This document shows positions 1-7,866 of a DNA stretch of 21,837 nt, piece by piece; within the stretch, counting starts at the first letter, position 1, and the number at the start of each line of letters is the position of its first letter. Position numbers and translations under genes: made by a program. The notes under the pieces are model-generated. The model saw only the letters and a list, made by a program, of their open reading frames with translations, was not told where the DNA came from and did no database searches. Where the stretch lies: positions 1 through 21,837 of the forward strand of contig DATLQX010000257.1 in NCBI GenBank assembly GCA_035534995.1, written 5' to 3'. This stretch comes from JANWHV01 sp035534995 (GTDB taxonomy: Bacteria > Chloroflexota > UBA5177 > JANWHV01).

Positions 1-1653
1 AACGTCCCGGACGGCACCGCGTTCGCTCCCGGCGCCAGATTCACCAAAATCTGGCGCATCAAGAACATCGGCACCGCTACCTGGACCAGCGCCTTCCGCT
101 GGCACTTCGAGGCGGGCACCCTCATGTCCGGGGCGACCTTGTCGGTCCCCGTGAGTCCAACCGGACCCGGCCAGTCAACGTTAATCCGGGTGCCGATGCA
201 GGCGCCCATGGCACCTGGGGTGTATACCAGTTTCTGGCAGATGGTTGATCCCCAAGGGAAGACCTTTCCCCATCAAGCATGGGTGAAGATCGTGGTGCGA
301 AGCGGCGGCGCGACCACCACTCCTTCTCCCACCCCGGTGCCCGCCGCAACCACGGCCCGCGCCGTCGCGACAGCGCCTCCTTCCCAACCAACGATCAACG
401 TTCCTGGCGGCGGCGGCCAGTTTGTCTCCTCCGCCTGGGTCGGATCGATGGTCTATCACGCTTACTTTCCCGCCGGCTCAACCCTGGCGGGGCATGACGA
501 AACGCTGGGGGTCTTCTATGGCGGCCCCAAGCTCGCGCACGTCCTCATCACCCTCTTTCGCCCGGATGGGGCACGCCGGAGCTTTGTCTTCGCCCTGAAC
601 GCCGGCCAACGCCAGGTCGTTGCCCTCGACCGCGTGGCCCCGGGAACCGGGGTCGCCGCCATGGTGGAGGCGGATCGGCAAGTGGTGACGGAGCGCGTTT
701 CCACGGCGCCCCGCGGGTTGCTCCTGGATTCGGCGAGTAGCCAGCTTTCTCGTACCTGGCTGTTTCCCGCCATTCCCCCCGGCGCCCCCTCGAACCAGAC
801 CTTGGTGCTCTTTAATCCCGCCGCCGACGCCACCTCCGTGACCGTCCGCGTGGGGAACCAGGGCGGAGGCTGTTGCTCCGCGGTCAAAACCGTGACCGTA
901 CCGCCTCAGTCCCAGTACTCGGTGGTGCTGGGCACGTCCCCCTCCCTGGCCGGCCCGCTTACCCTGTCCGCCGGAGCACCGATCGCGGCCGAGCGCCTGG
1001 CGGAAAGCGCGGACAACACCACGGTTGGCGGCATCCCCGGCGCCGTGAACGCCGCGAAAACATGGTATCTCCCCACGGTTCGCGGCGCCGCAAGCCTTGG
1101 CACGGTGAACGTGTTCAATCCGCTCGCTACCAGTGCGATCGTAACCATTCACAGCGATCTTGGCTTCGGATCTGGACGCTGGATCGGGCGGGCGGTCGGG
1201 CCGTTCAGCGAGTGGCGGCTCCCCCTGTCCGAGTTGACATCCGCCGGTAGCCTCTCCGCCGAGGTAAGCGCCAATGGGCCGGTTGTCGTCTCGGCGTCCT
1301 GGAGCGCCAAGGGCGCGCTCCCAGCGACCGCCCTGGGTAGCACGGCCACCGCCCGCGACTGGACTACCCTGGCCGGACTGGGCGGGAAAGGCACCAGCGA
1401 AACGATCGACCTGGTGAATCCTTCCGCCAAGCCGGCTACCGTGTCGATTACCATGGACGGCGCGCGGGGTCCGGCAACCTCGTGGCGAATTACCATCCCT
1501 CCGCATGGGGGAATCTCGCGCGCATTGCCCGGCGCGGTCGAGCAAAGCGGGGCGACTATCCTCATCCATGCCTCCCAACCGATCGTCGCCGGTCGGGGAA
1601 TCTCCGGCAATGGAGCGGAGGCCGCCGTGGTGTGCTGCTCCATGGCGCCCTGA
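1..1653 (+). CDS. Secreted/surface protein with NBR1-type FW domain and four DUF5719-like repeats (5' end outside window)
   Basis: The frame is open from base 1 to a TGA at 1651-1653, so the true start lies upstream and 550 residues are visible. Residues 1-100 match the FW (NBR1-like Ig) domain: an FAPGARFTKIWRIKNIG opening, W-rich strands, and a closing MAPGVYTSFWQMVDPQG. In bacteria this fold is usually part of extracellular proteins. A Pro/Thr/Ala linker follows (about 103-135). Four beta-rich repeats of about 100 residues come next, marked by strands such as TLVLFNP, TVNVFNP and TIDLVNP at about 267, 368 and 468, with a divergent first copy at about 168. This repeat plan resembles DUF5719. 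No membrane anchor is visible at the C-terminus. Function is unknown; a cell-surface or adhesin-like role is inferred. The prepilin peptidase gene starts 10 nt downstream, so the two are probably co-transcribed. Confidence 0.8.
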   Translation, partial: NVPDGTAFAPGARFTKIWRIKNIGTATWTSAFRWHFEAGTLMSGATLSVPVSPTGPGQSTLIRVPMQAPMAPGVYTSFWQMVDPQGKTFPHQAWVKIVVRSGGATTTPSPTPVPAATTARAVATAPPSQPTINVPGGGGQFVSSAWVGSMVYHAYFPAGSTLAGHDETLGVFYGGPKLAHVLITLFRPDGARRSFVFALNAGQRQVVALDRVAPGTGVAAMVEADRQVVTERVSTAPRGLLLDSASSQLSRTWLFPAIPPGAPSNQTLVLFNPAADATSVTVRVGNQGGGCCSAVKTVTVPPQSQYSVVLGTSPSLAGPLTLSAGAPIAAERLAESADNTTVGGIPGAVNAAKTWYLPTVRGAASLGTVNVFNPLATSAIVTIHSDLGFGSGRWIGRAVGPFSEWRLPLSELTSAGSLSAEVSANGPVVVSASWSAKGALPATALGSTATARDWTTLAGLGGKGTSETIDLVNPSAKPATVSITMDGARGPATSWRITIPPHGGISRALPGAVEQSGATILIHASQPIVAGRGISGNGAEAAVVCCSMAP

Positions 1654-1663
1654 TGAGGGCGCC

Positions 1664-2431
1664 GTGAGCCCCGTGCTTCTCGCGGAAAGCGCCTGCGCGG
1701 TCGCGGGAGCGGTCGCCGGTGTGCTCATCATGGGTGCCGCCGGTCACTATACCTTCGATCAAAGTCTCCTCCCGCTCCCCGTCTGCCCCCTCTGCGGCCA
1801 CCGTGGCCCCGCGCGCGCCTACCTGCCCATCCTGGGACCACTCCTCACGGTCAAATGCGGGACTTGCCGGGGGACGGGCTCGTGGTGGCTGGCCATCATT
1901 GTCCAGGCGGCCATGGCGGTCCTCTGGGCCATGCTCTCCGGCCGGTATGGGGCTGGATGGCCGCTCGCCTCGTCCCTTATCCTTACCGGTTTGCTCATGA
2001 CGATAGCCGTGATCGACTTTCAGCACCGCCTCATTCCTTCCTTGCTCGTCTATCCCACCATCCTCTTTGCCCTGGCTGGGAGCCCCCTCTGGCCCGGACT
2101 CGGATTCCTCAAGAGCCTGGAAGGGGGAGCACTGGGCTTCACCCTCTTCTTTGCCCTGGCCCTACTGGCAAGGCTCGTTTTTGGCGATGGCGCCCTCGGA
2201 GGCGGTGACGTGACCCTGGCCGCCGCGATCGGGGCCATTTGCGGCTATCCCTTGGTGGTGCTGGCCCTGGCGCTCGGGGCCTTCCTCGGCGGCTTTGGCG
2301 CCCTCGTGGTGATGGTGGTGCGCCGCTCACCGATTGGCACCGCTATCCCGTACGGCCCATACTTGATCGGGGGTGTCGTGTACGTGCTGTTGTCCGGCAA
2401 TACCCTCCACCCGATCTATTCAATCCTCTGA
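1664..2431 (+). CDS. Type IV prepilin peptidase (A24 family aspartic peptidase)
   Basis: A 255-residue polytopic membrane protein. The family cleaves the leader of type IV prepilins or pseudopilins and often N-methylates the new N-terminus. An N-terminal cytoplasmic segment carries two Cys pairs (C41/C44 and C65/C68), the zinc-binding element of the methyltransferase part. The two catalytic aspartates are D118 in VIDFQHRLIP and D182 in the GGGD motif. Several hydrophobic helices surround them. I chose the GTG at 1664 because GAGGG at 1655-1659 precedes it, and because the open frame further upstream overlaps the previous gene by about 150 nt with no hydrophobic or family-like content. Residues before the first Cys pair are few, so the N-domain is short. 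No pilin genes are visible in the window, so its substrates must be encoded elsewhere. Confidence 0.88.
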   Translation: MSPVLLAESACAVAGAVAGVLIMGAAGHYTFDQSLLPLPVCPLCGHRGPARAYLPILGPLLTVKCGTCRGTGSWWLAIIVQAAMAVLWAMLSGRYGAGWPLASSLILTGLLMTIAVIDFQHRLIPSLLVYPTILFALAGSPLWPGLGFLKSLEGGALGFTLFFALALLARLVFGDGALGGGDVTLAAAIGAICGYPLVVLALALGAFLGGFGALVVMVVRRSPIGTAIPYGPYLIGGVVYVLLSGNTLHPIYSIL

Positions 2432-2442
2432 GAGGATCCCGC

Positions 2443-3633
2443 ATGCAGGATCAGTTCCGCTTCACCGTGCAGGCCACCGGCGCGCCCGCCGCGCGCGCCG
2501 GCCTGCTGCGCACCCCCCACGGGATGATCACGACCCCGGTATTCATGCCGGTGGGAACCAACGCCACCGTGAAGAGCGTCACTCCAGACGAGCTTCGCGC
2601 GTGCAACGCGCAAATTATCCTCGCCAATACCTATCATCTCTCCCTCCGTCCGGGCGGTGAAACAATCGCCGCCCTGGGGGGTATCCATCGCTTCATGCGA
2701 TGGGATGGCCCTATCCTGACCGATAGCGGCGGCTTTCAGGTCTTCAGCCTGGGCCATCTGCGCCGGTTGGACGAGGATGGAGTGACCTTTCGCTCGCACC
2801 TGGATGGAGCCACCCTGCGGTTCACTCCAGAGTCGGTGATCGCCCTTGAGGAGCACATCGGGGCGGATATCATCATGCCCCTTGATCAATGTATCGCCCT
2901 GCCGGCGGAATATGAAGAGGCGAAAGGGGCCATGGATCGGACAAGCCGCTGGCTGGAGCGCTGCGTTGCCGCGCATGAACGCGGCGATCAGGCACTCTTC
3001 GGCATCGTGCAAGGGGCGGCGTTCGCCGATCTCCGGCGCGCGCACGCCCGCGTGTTGCGCGGAATGAACCTGCCCGGTTACGCGATAGGCGGGCTGAGCG
3101 TGGGCGAGCCCAAGGAGCAAATGCACGCCATGCTGGAGGTGGTGGAACCGGAGTTGCCGGTGGACCGACCTCGCTACCTCATGGGAGTGGGGGCGCCGGA
3201 GGATCTGGTGGAAGGGGTGGCCCGAGGAATCGATATGTTCGATGTCGTGCTCCCCACCCGCGTTGCCCGGAACGGCAGTCTGCTCACCCGGCTCGGGCGA
3301 GTCAACCTCCGGAACGCCCAGTACGCGCGCCGGGACGCCCCAGCCGACCCCAATTGTGCCTGTCCGACCTGTACGGTCTACTCGGTCGCCTATCTTCACC
3401 ACCTCTTTCACTGCGAGGAGCTCCTCGCCTACCGACTGGCTACCGTGCACAATCTGTGGTTCATGACCGCCCTGATCGGTGATATTCGCCGGAGCATACT
3501 TGAGGGCCGATTTGGCGCCTTCCGCGAGCAGTTTCATGCGGCCTACCGTCCCCCCAATCAGGAGGCAGCGGTCCAGCAGCGAACCCGCCGGACGGCGGGG
3601 CGGGCGCGGGCGGACAACCTCGCCGAGGAGTAG
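2443..3633 (+). CDS. tgt: tRNA-guanine transglycosylase (queuosine biosynthesis)
   Basis: 396 residues. It exchanges guanine-34 for preQ1 in tRNAs with GUN anticodons (Asp, Asn, His, Tyr) as part of queuosine synthesis in the cytoplasm. Visible marks are the TDSGGFQVFSLG motif with D94 (base recognition/acid), the nucleophile D267 in GIDMFDVVLPTR, and the zinc site C305-A-C307-P-T-C310 with H336. The GGLSVGE segment (216-222) has Val at the position separating preQ1-using bacterial enzymes from queuine-using eukaryotic ones. The start is ATG 2443 with AGAGGA at 2431-2436, overlapping the stop of the upstream gene; longer starts would run deep into that gene. The C-terminal tail (about 375-396) is Arg-rich and extends slightly past the usual end. 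A cognate substrate, tRNA-Asp(GTC), lies at 20307 in this window. Confidence 0.96.
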   Translation: MQDQFRFTVQATGAPAARAGLLRTPHGMITTPVFMPVGTNATVKSVTPDELRACNAQIILANTYHLSLRPGGETIAALGGIHRFMRWDGPILTDSGGFQVFSLGHLRRLDEDGVTFRSHLDGATLRFTPESVIALEEHIGADIIMPLDQCIALPAEYEEAKGAMDRTSRWLERCVAAHERGDQALFGIVQGAAFADLRRAHARVLRGMNLPGYAIGGLSVGEPKEQMHAMLEVVEPELPVDRPRYLMGVGAPEDLVEGVARGIDMFDVVLPTRVARNGSLLTRLGRVNLRNAQYARRDAPADPNCACPTCTVYSVAYLHHLFHCEELLAYRLATVHNLWFMTALIGDIRRSILEGRFGAFREQFHAAYRPPNQEAAVQQRTRRTAGRARADNLAEE

Positions 3634-3807
3634 TCGCCCCGCGCCGTCAGGATGGCCCGTACGAGTAGTTCCAACTGACTTTGCCTAGAGCGACAATCAT
3701 GCTAGCATTGGCACGCACGATGCTACACGGAACCATGCGCTTGGGCCACGGCCTCATGGCCTGTTCCGCGCCGGGAAACTGACAGTCGAGAGGGTACAGG
3801 AGAACGC
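3634..3807 (+). promoter_or_regulatory. Intergenic region with candidate promoter and RBS for the UDP-glucose dehydrogenase operon
   Basis: This 174-nt gap separates tgt from the next operon. TTGCCT at 3681-3686 and TAGCAT at 3703-3708 are spaced by 16 nt and form a plausible sigma-70-type promoter. Transcription would begin near 3715, leaving a leader of about 90 nt. A small dyad, GGCCA at 3744-3748 and TGGCC at 3757-3761, sits in that leader. A good ribosome binding site, AGGAG at 3798-3802, lies 5 nt before the ATG. No convincing terminator for tgt is visible, so read-through from upstream is possible. Confidence 0.4.
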
Positions 3808-5214
3808 ATGCGACGAATTTGTGTGGTGGGCACCGGTTACGTGGGTCTGACCACGGGCACCTGCTTCGCCGAGTTAGGCAATCACGTCAGTTGCCTTGAC
3901 ATAGACAACGCCAAGATCGAGAGCCTTCGCCGGGGCGAAATGCCAATTTACGAGCCTGGGCTGGCCGAACTGGTGCTGGACAATCAGGCCCGTGGACGGC
4001 TCAGCTTCCTGGCCGAACGCGATACCGCCGCCTATAACGCCGCGCTGGCCGAGGCGGAATTCGTCTTCATCGCGGTCAGTACTCCCACCCGCGAAGGCTC
4101 GGATCGGGCGGACCTGCGGGCCGTCCGCGCATGCGCGGAGCGGATTGCCCCTCACCTGAGCGATGGGGTCGCGATCATCAACAAGAGTACTGTCCCTATT
4201 GGGGCCGGTGACTGGGTAGCGGCGATCGTCGAGCGCTATAAGAAGCCCAAGAGTCGCTTTGCCGTGGTGTCCAACCCCGAGTTTCTCCGCGAAGGCAGCG
4301 CCCTCCATGATTTCATGCAGCCCGACCGCGTCGTTCTTGGTTCCACCGATCGCGAGGCGGCGGAGCGGGTGGCCCAACTCTATCTGACCTTACGTTGCCG
4401 GGTGATGGTCACTGACCTTCGCACCGCCGAAATGATCAAGTACGCCTCCAATGCCTTCCTGGCCACCAGCATTTCCTTCATCAACGAAATCGCCCAGATC
4501 TGTGAGCGGCTGGGCGCCGACGTGAAGGAAGTAGCCGCCGGCATGGGGTATGATAAGCGAATCGCGGGCGCCTTCCTGGAAGCCGGACTCGGCTTCGGCG
4601 GCAGTTGCTTCCCGAAGGATGTCAAAGCGCTCGCCCACATGGCCGATTTCAGTGGCTGCCATCCGCAATTGCTGCGCGCCGTCCTCGATATCAACTACGA
4701 TCAACGATCGCGGGCGGTGACCAAGTTGCGCCAGGCCCTCGATGGGCTCGCGGGCAAGCACATCGGTCTCCTTGGGCTGGCGTTCAAGCCGAATACCGAT
4801 GACATGCGGGAGGCGCCATCGATCGACATCTCCCGCCAATTAATGGCCGAAGGGGCCACCGTGGCGGCCTATGATCCCCAGGCCGAGGAGAATGCCCGCC
4901 TCTCTCTCCAGGGCATCGAATACCGTTCCGACCCCTACGACGTAGCCCAGGGCGCCGATGCCCTGGTCCTGGTCACCGAATGGCGCGAGTTCCGGGCTCT
5001 CGATCTGCGGCGCCTCCGGGAGGCCATGCGTTCGGCTGTCTTTTTCGATGGGCGGAATCTCTATGAGCCGGAGGACTTGCGGGCGGCCGGATTCACCTAT
5101 CTGGGAATCGGCCGCGGGTACGTGCCCGAGCCGTTCGCCGGAGACATCGACCAGGAACTGTATCTGGTTCCCGAGGCCAACGGCGCCGGCGCACCCGCCT
5201 CCGTTGCTCCTTAG
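3808..5214 (+). CDS. UDP-glucose 6-dehydrogenase
   Basis: 468 residues. The family oxidises UDP-glucose to UDP-glucuronate with two NAD+ in the cytoplasm, supplying glucuronate or downstream pentose donors for glycans. The N-terminal Rossmann fold carries GTGYVGL (8-14). STPT (91-94), NKSTVP (125-130) and NPEFLREG (156-163) are family blocks. K211 in EMIKYASNAFLA and the catalytic C267 in GFGGSCFPKD are both present, as is the C-terminal UDP-binding domain with GLAFKPNTDDMREAPS. The last 25 or so residues are an Ala/Pro-rich tail beyond the usual end. It starts a tight operon: the glycosidase-like gene begins 19 nt after its stop. UDP-mannose or UDP-N-acetyl-hexosamine dehydrogenase is less likely given the motif spelling. 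The symbol ugd/tuaD/rkpK is left out because usage varies. Confidence 0.93.
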   Translation: MRRICVVGTGYVGLTTGTCFAELGNHVSCLDIDNAKIESLRRGEMPIYEPGLAELVLDNQARGRLSFLAERDTAAYNAALAEAEFVFIAVSTPTREGSDRADLRAVRACAERIAPHLSDGVAIINKSTVPIGAGDWVAAIVERYKKPKSRFAVVSNPEFLREGSALHDFMQPDRVVLGSTDREAAERVAQLYLTLRCRVMVTDLRTAEMIKYASNAFLATSISFINEIAQICERLGADVKEVAAGMGYDKRIAGAFLEAGLGFGGSCFPKDVKALAHMADFSGCHPQLLRAVLDINYDQRSRAVTKLRQALDGLAGKHIGLLGLAFKPNTDDMREAPSIDISRQLMAEGATVAAYDPQAEENARLSLQGIEYRSDPYDVAQGADALVLVTEWREFRALDLRRLREAMRSAVFFDGRNLYEPEDLRAAGFTYLGIGRGYVPEPFAGDIDQELYLVPEANGAGAPASVAP

Positions 5215-5233
5215 CCGCCCGTTGCCGTAAGCC

Positions 5234-6112
5234 ATGCTCGACGCGGTCATGCTCTGGAATGAGCCAAATAATCTCTCGCATTGGGATCGCGAACAGGATC
5301 CCGATTGGTGCGCCTTCGCGCATATGATCATGGGGGCCTGTCAGGCCATCGCCGCCGAACGGTCTGGCCTGACCCGCGTACTCGGCGGTATCTCGCCGAT
5401 CGATCCTGAGTTCATTCGGACCCTCTATCTCTATGGCCTACAACGGCACCTCGACGTGGTGGCCGTCCATGGCTTCCCCCTCGATTGGAACCTCTGGCAG
5501 CTGAATGAATGGCCCCACCAGGTGCGAAAGGTCGAGGCATTCAGCCGGAAGCCGGTCTGGGTCACCGAGGTCGGGGCGTCTAGTTTCGGGAGCGAGGAGG
5601 TGCAGGACTTTGGCCTCCGCCGAACCACCGAACTCCTGCGGGGCGTGGCGCCTAGAGTCTACTGGTATTCCCTGTTCGATCTTCCCTCCGCCGCCATGGC
5701 GGTCACCCGGCACAAGGAAAGCGAGGGCAGTTCCTATTATCGCCATTTCTACCATGGCTTGCTGACCGAGGATGGGGTGCCGAAGAAAGCCCTGGCCTCG
5801 TTCGACCCCAGTCTGGGAATCTGCCAATGGATCCAGTATGAGGATCACGACGGGCTCCGGCGCACGGTGGAGTGGCTCCGCAATCTGGGGGTAAAGCGGC
5901 TGCGTACGGGGATCAGTTGGGCCGATTCCCATATCCCCGGGGCGTGGGAATGGTTCGACACCATGATGCTGGCCCTGGAGGAGTTCGAGGTGTTGGCGAC
6001 CCTCTGCTTCACCCCGCCCAGCCGAGGACGGACACCGCACCACGCCAGCCCGCCGGTCGAGCCGGGAGAGTACGCCTATTTCGCCCAGCAAGTGGTTCGG
6101 CGCTACGGATGA
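5234..6112 (+). CDS. Glycoside hydrolase clan A-like protein with apparently circularly permuted TIM barrel
   Basis: 292 residues. The protein opens almost at once with a barrel strand-4 motif, LWNEPNN (residues 7-13), where E10 would be the acid/base. VWVTEVG at 108-114 gives E112 as nucleophile (strand 7), and YWYSLFDL (143-150) resembles strand 8. What follows looks like the first half of such a barrel: LRTGISWAD (223-231), a second helix-strand unit ending TLCFTPPSRG (256-265), and a helix ending RRYG at the stop. In normal clan-A enzymes an RYG helix directly precedes the WNEPN strand. An in-frame TAA at 5228-5230 fixes the start at 5234 and rules out an upstream first half. No signal peptide is seen, so it probably acts in the cytoplasm. 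Substrate is unknown; a xylosidase-like or glycan-trimming role is only inferred. No strong Shine-Dalgarno is visible. Confidence 0.72.
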   Translation: MLDAVMLWNEPNNLSHWDREQDPDWCAFAHMIMGACQAIAAERSGLTRVLGGISPIDPEFIRTLYLYGLQRHLDVVAVHGFPLDWNLWQLNEWPHQVRKVEAFSRKPVWVTEVGASSFGSEEVQDFGLRRTTELLRGVAPRVYWYSLFDLPSAAMAVTRHKESEGSSYYRHFYHGLLTEDGVPKKALASFDPSLGICQWIQYEDHDGLRRTVEWLRNLGVKRLRTGISWADSHIPGAWEWFDTMMLALEEFEVLATLCFTPPSRGRTPHHASPPVEPGEYAYFAQQVVRRYG

Positions 6113-7866
6113 GGTACTATGCCGATGTCGTGGAATCGCGGGATCTCCTGGACATCGGCGCCCGGCTGAGTGAGATAGCGGGCCATTTGGCCATTGAGCA
6201 GGCGAGGGGCCGCCACGCTCCCGCCGCCGACCTGGCCCGTGACGGCCTGATCCTGGCCGGCATGCGGGAGCAAGCGATCGCCGATTGCGGTCCCCCCGGC
6301 CCTGCCGTGCTCTCGGCCCAGATGCGCACCGATTGGTGGGCGGACCAGCTGATGCGCGTCACCCTGGATCCGAGCGAGCACGGCGGATCGCGGGACACGC
6401 GCTCATCGTTGCCTACGAGCGCGCTCAACTGCTCGGAGCCGTCAGTCCACCTCTTCGCGGACCTGGGGAAGCTTCCGACCGTCATCCCTGAAGGTTATCT
6501 GTTTTACGGGCTCTTTCCTGATGTATATGGGGTCCTTGGGCGCGCCCTGGCAGGCGGCTGGACTGGCCGCCCGGTCGTGGTGGTGGGAGTACGGAGCATC
6601 GGCACCTCCCTCTCGGCGGCGGTTTCAGCGGGTCTGCGGCTGGGTGGTTGCCCGGTTGTTCGCTACTCGATCCGCCCGTCCGGCGATCCGTTTCAGCGGG
6701 AACTGGTCCCCAATCAGGCTCTGCTGGACCAGTGGCGAAAAGCCGCCGCGCGCGGAGCCCAGTTCGTGGCGGTGGACGAGGGGCCGGGGCTGAGCGGTTC
6801 CTCGCTCGCCGCGGTCGTTGAGGTATTCCGCCGCGCGGGGTCGGCGGAGCGAGTGACTATTCTCTGCGCGGACCCGCCTAACCACCTCCCTCAGGCCAGT
6901 GACGCGATCCGCCGCCAATGGGAAACAACCTCCGTCCACCCGGCCAGGCCCTTGATCGAAGCCTTGCTGCGAAAGAAGCTCACGGGCCTGCTGTCCGGCT
7001 CGACTGGGCTGCCGCTTACCGTGATCCGCGACCTCTCGTGGGGAGGCTGGAGTGCTGCCACGCTCCCCATACTTCCTCAACAGGAACGGCGGAAACTCCT
7101 GCTGTGGGACGGAGAGCGCCAGGTGCTGGCGAAGTTCGTCGGTTTCGGCGAGCACGGCCATCTGAAAGCCAGGCTCGCCCAGCGTCTCGGCGCTGAGGGG
7201 TTATCCCCCGCCTACCGCGGTTTCGCCCATGGCTTTCTCCTGCTGAACTGGGAGGGAGATTCCGGGGCCACCCGACAGGCGGTGTTTGACGCCGCGCCCC
7301 GGTATTATGCCTATCTTCGCCGTCATTGTCCGGCGACAGTCGGGATTGATTTCGGCGATCTCGAGCGGATCGTGGAGGATACCGGCACGGCCTGGCTCGG
7401 AAGGAGCCACGCCGGCCTGGTGCGCCGCTTGGCGCGCGCGGCGGCCGGCGCCGATCCGCGCGCCCTGCTCGGCGATCAGCGGCCCGAACCGGGCGAATGG
7501 GTAGGGCGGGGCTCCGCCATCGTGAAATGTGACGCCGCCGACCACTTCCTGGATCACTCCTGGGCCCGTCACCAAGACATCGCGTTCGATCTTGCCGGCT
7601 TCCTGGATCTCTGGGCCATCACCGATCGGGAACGTCGGGCACTGCTCGCTTCCTACGTGTCCCACGGCGCCGATCCTGGCCTCTATGCTCGGTTGCCATT
7701 TTACCGGGCCGTGTTCGCCGCCCATCGGCTCGCCAGGTTGGATACCGCGTACCACGCGGACGGGCCCGGCCAGGAAAGCGCCGTTGAAGCGGAGCGAAGT
7801 CGCATGGGTCAAATCCTGGCCGCCGCTCTCACCGAACAGCCAGGTGCGACATGCGCCTCATCTTGA
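6109..7866 (+). CDS. Uncharacterised protein: phosphoribosyltransferase-like region plus kinase-like C-terminal region
   Basis: 585 residues. The ATG overlaps the previous stop (ATGA), which implies translational coupling. Residues 1-90 form a helical N-terminal region of unknown type. Residues 125-260 look like a type I phosphoribosyltransferase core: VVVVGVRSIG (156-165), then FVAVDEGPGLSGSS (219-232) in place of the usual PRPP loop VDDVxxTGxT. Residues 310-545 resemble a divergent aminoglycoside-phosphotransferase/choline-kinase fold, with K342 in VLAKFVGFGEHG, FLLLNWEGD (376-384) as hinge, and IVKCDAADHFLDHSW followed by HQDIAFDLAGF (471-498) in place of the catalytic HGDLHPGN and metal-binding blocks. 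The canonical HxD is therefore altered and activity is uncertain. No membrane segment or signal peptide is seen. Its place between a sugar-nucleotide dehydrogenase operon start and a glycosyltransferase suggests a role in the same glycan pathway. Confidence 0.6.
   Translation: MRYYADVVESRDLLDIGARLSEIAGHLAIEQARGRHAPAADLARDGLILAGMREQAIADCGPPGPAVLSAQMRTDWWADQLMRVTLDPSEHGGSRDTRSSLPTSALNCSEPSVHLFADLGKLPTVIPEGYLFYGLFPDVYGVLGRALAGGWTGRPVVVVGVRSIGTSLSAAVSAGLRLGGCPVVRYSIRPSGDPFQRELVPNQALLDQWRKAAARGAQFVAVDEGPGLSGSSLAAVVEVFRRAGSAERVTILCADPPNHLPQASDAIRRQWETTSVHPARPLIEALLRKKLTGLLSGSTGLPLTVIRDLSWGGWSAATLPILPQQERRKLLLWDGERQVLAKFVGFGEHGHLKARLAQRLGAEGLSPAYRGFAHGFLLLNWEGDSGATRQAVFDAAPRYYAYLRRHCPATVGIDFGDLERIVEDTGTAWLGRSHAGLVRRLARAAAGADPRALLGDQRPEPGEWVGRGSAIVKCDAADHFLDHSWARHQDIAFDLAGFLDLWAITDRERRALLASYVSHGADPGLYARLPFYRAVFAAHRLARLDTAYHADGPGQESAVEAERSRMGQILAAALTEQPGATCASS

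Noticed and set aside
478..1731. Long minus-strand open frame (417 codons) opposite the FW/repeat protein
   Set aside because: Composition is Arg/Gly/Ala-rich with no domain; it mirrors a real coding strand in GC-rich DNA.
2239..2442. N-terminal extension of tgt
   Set aside because: It overlaps the prepilin peptidase gene and is not similar to the family; ATG 2443 has an RBS and gives the expected N-terminus.
2416..3537. Minus-strand open frame of 373 codons opposite tgt
   Set aside because: It is a shadow of tgt with no recognisable motifs.
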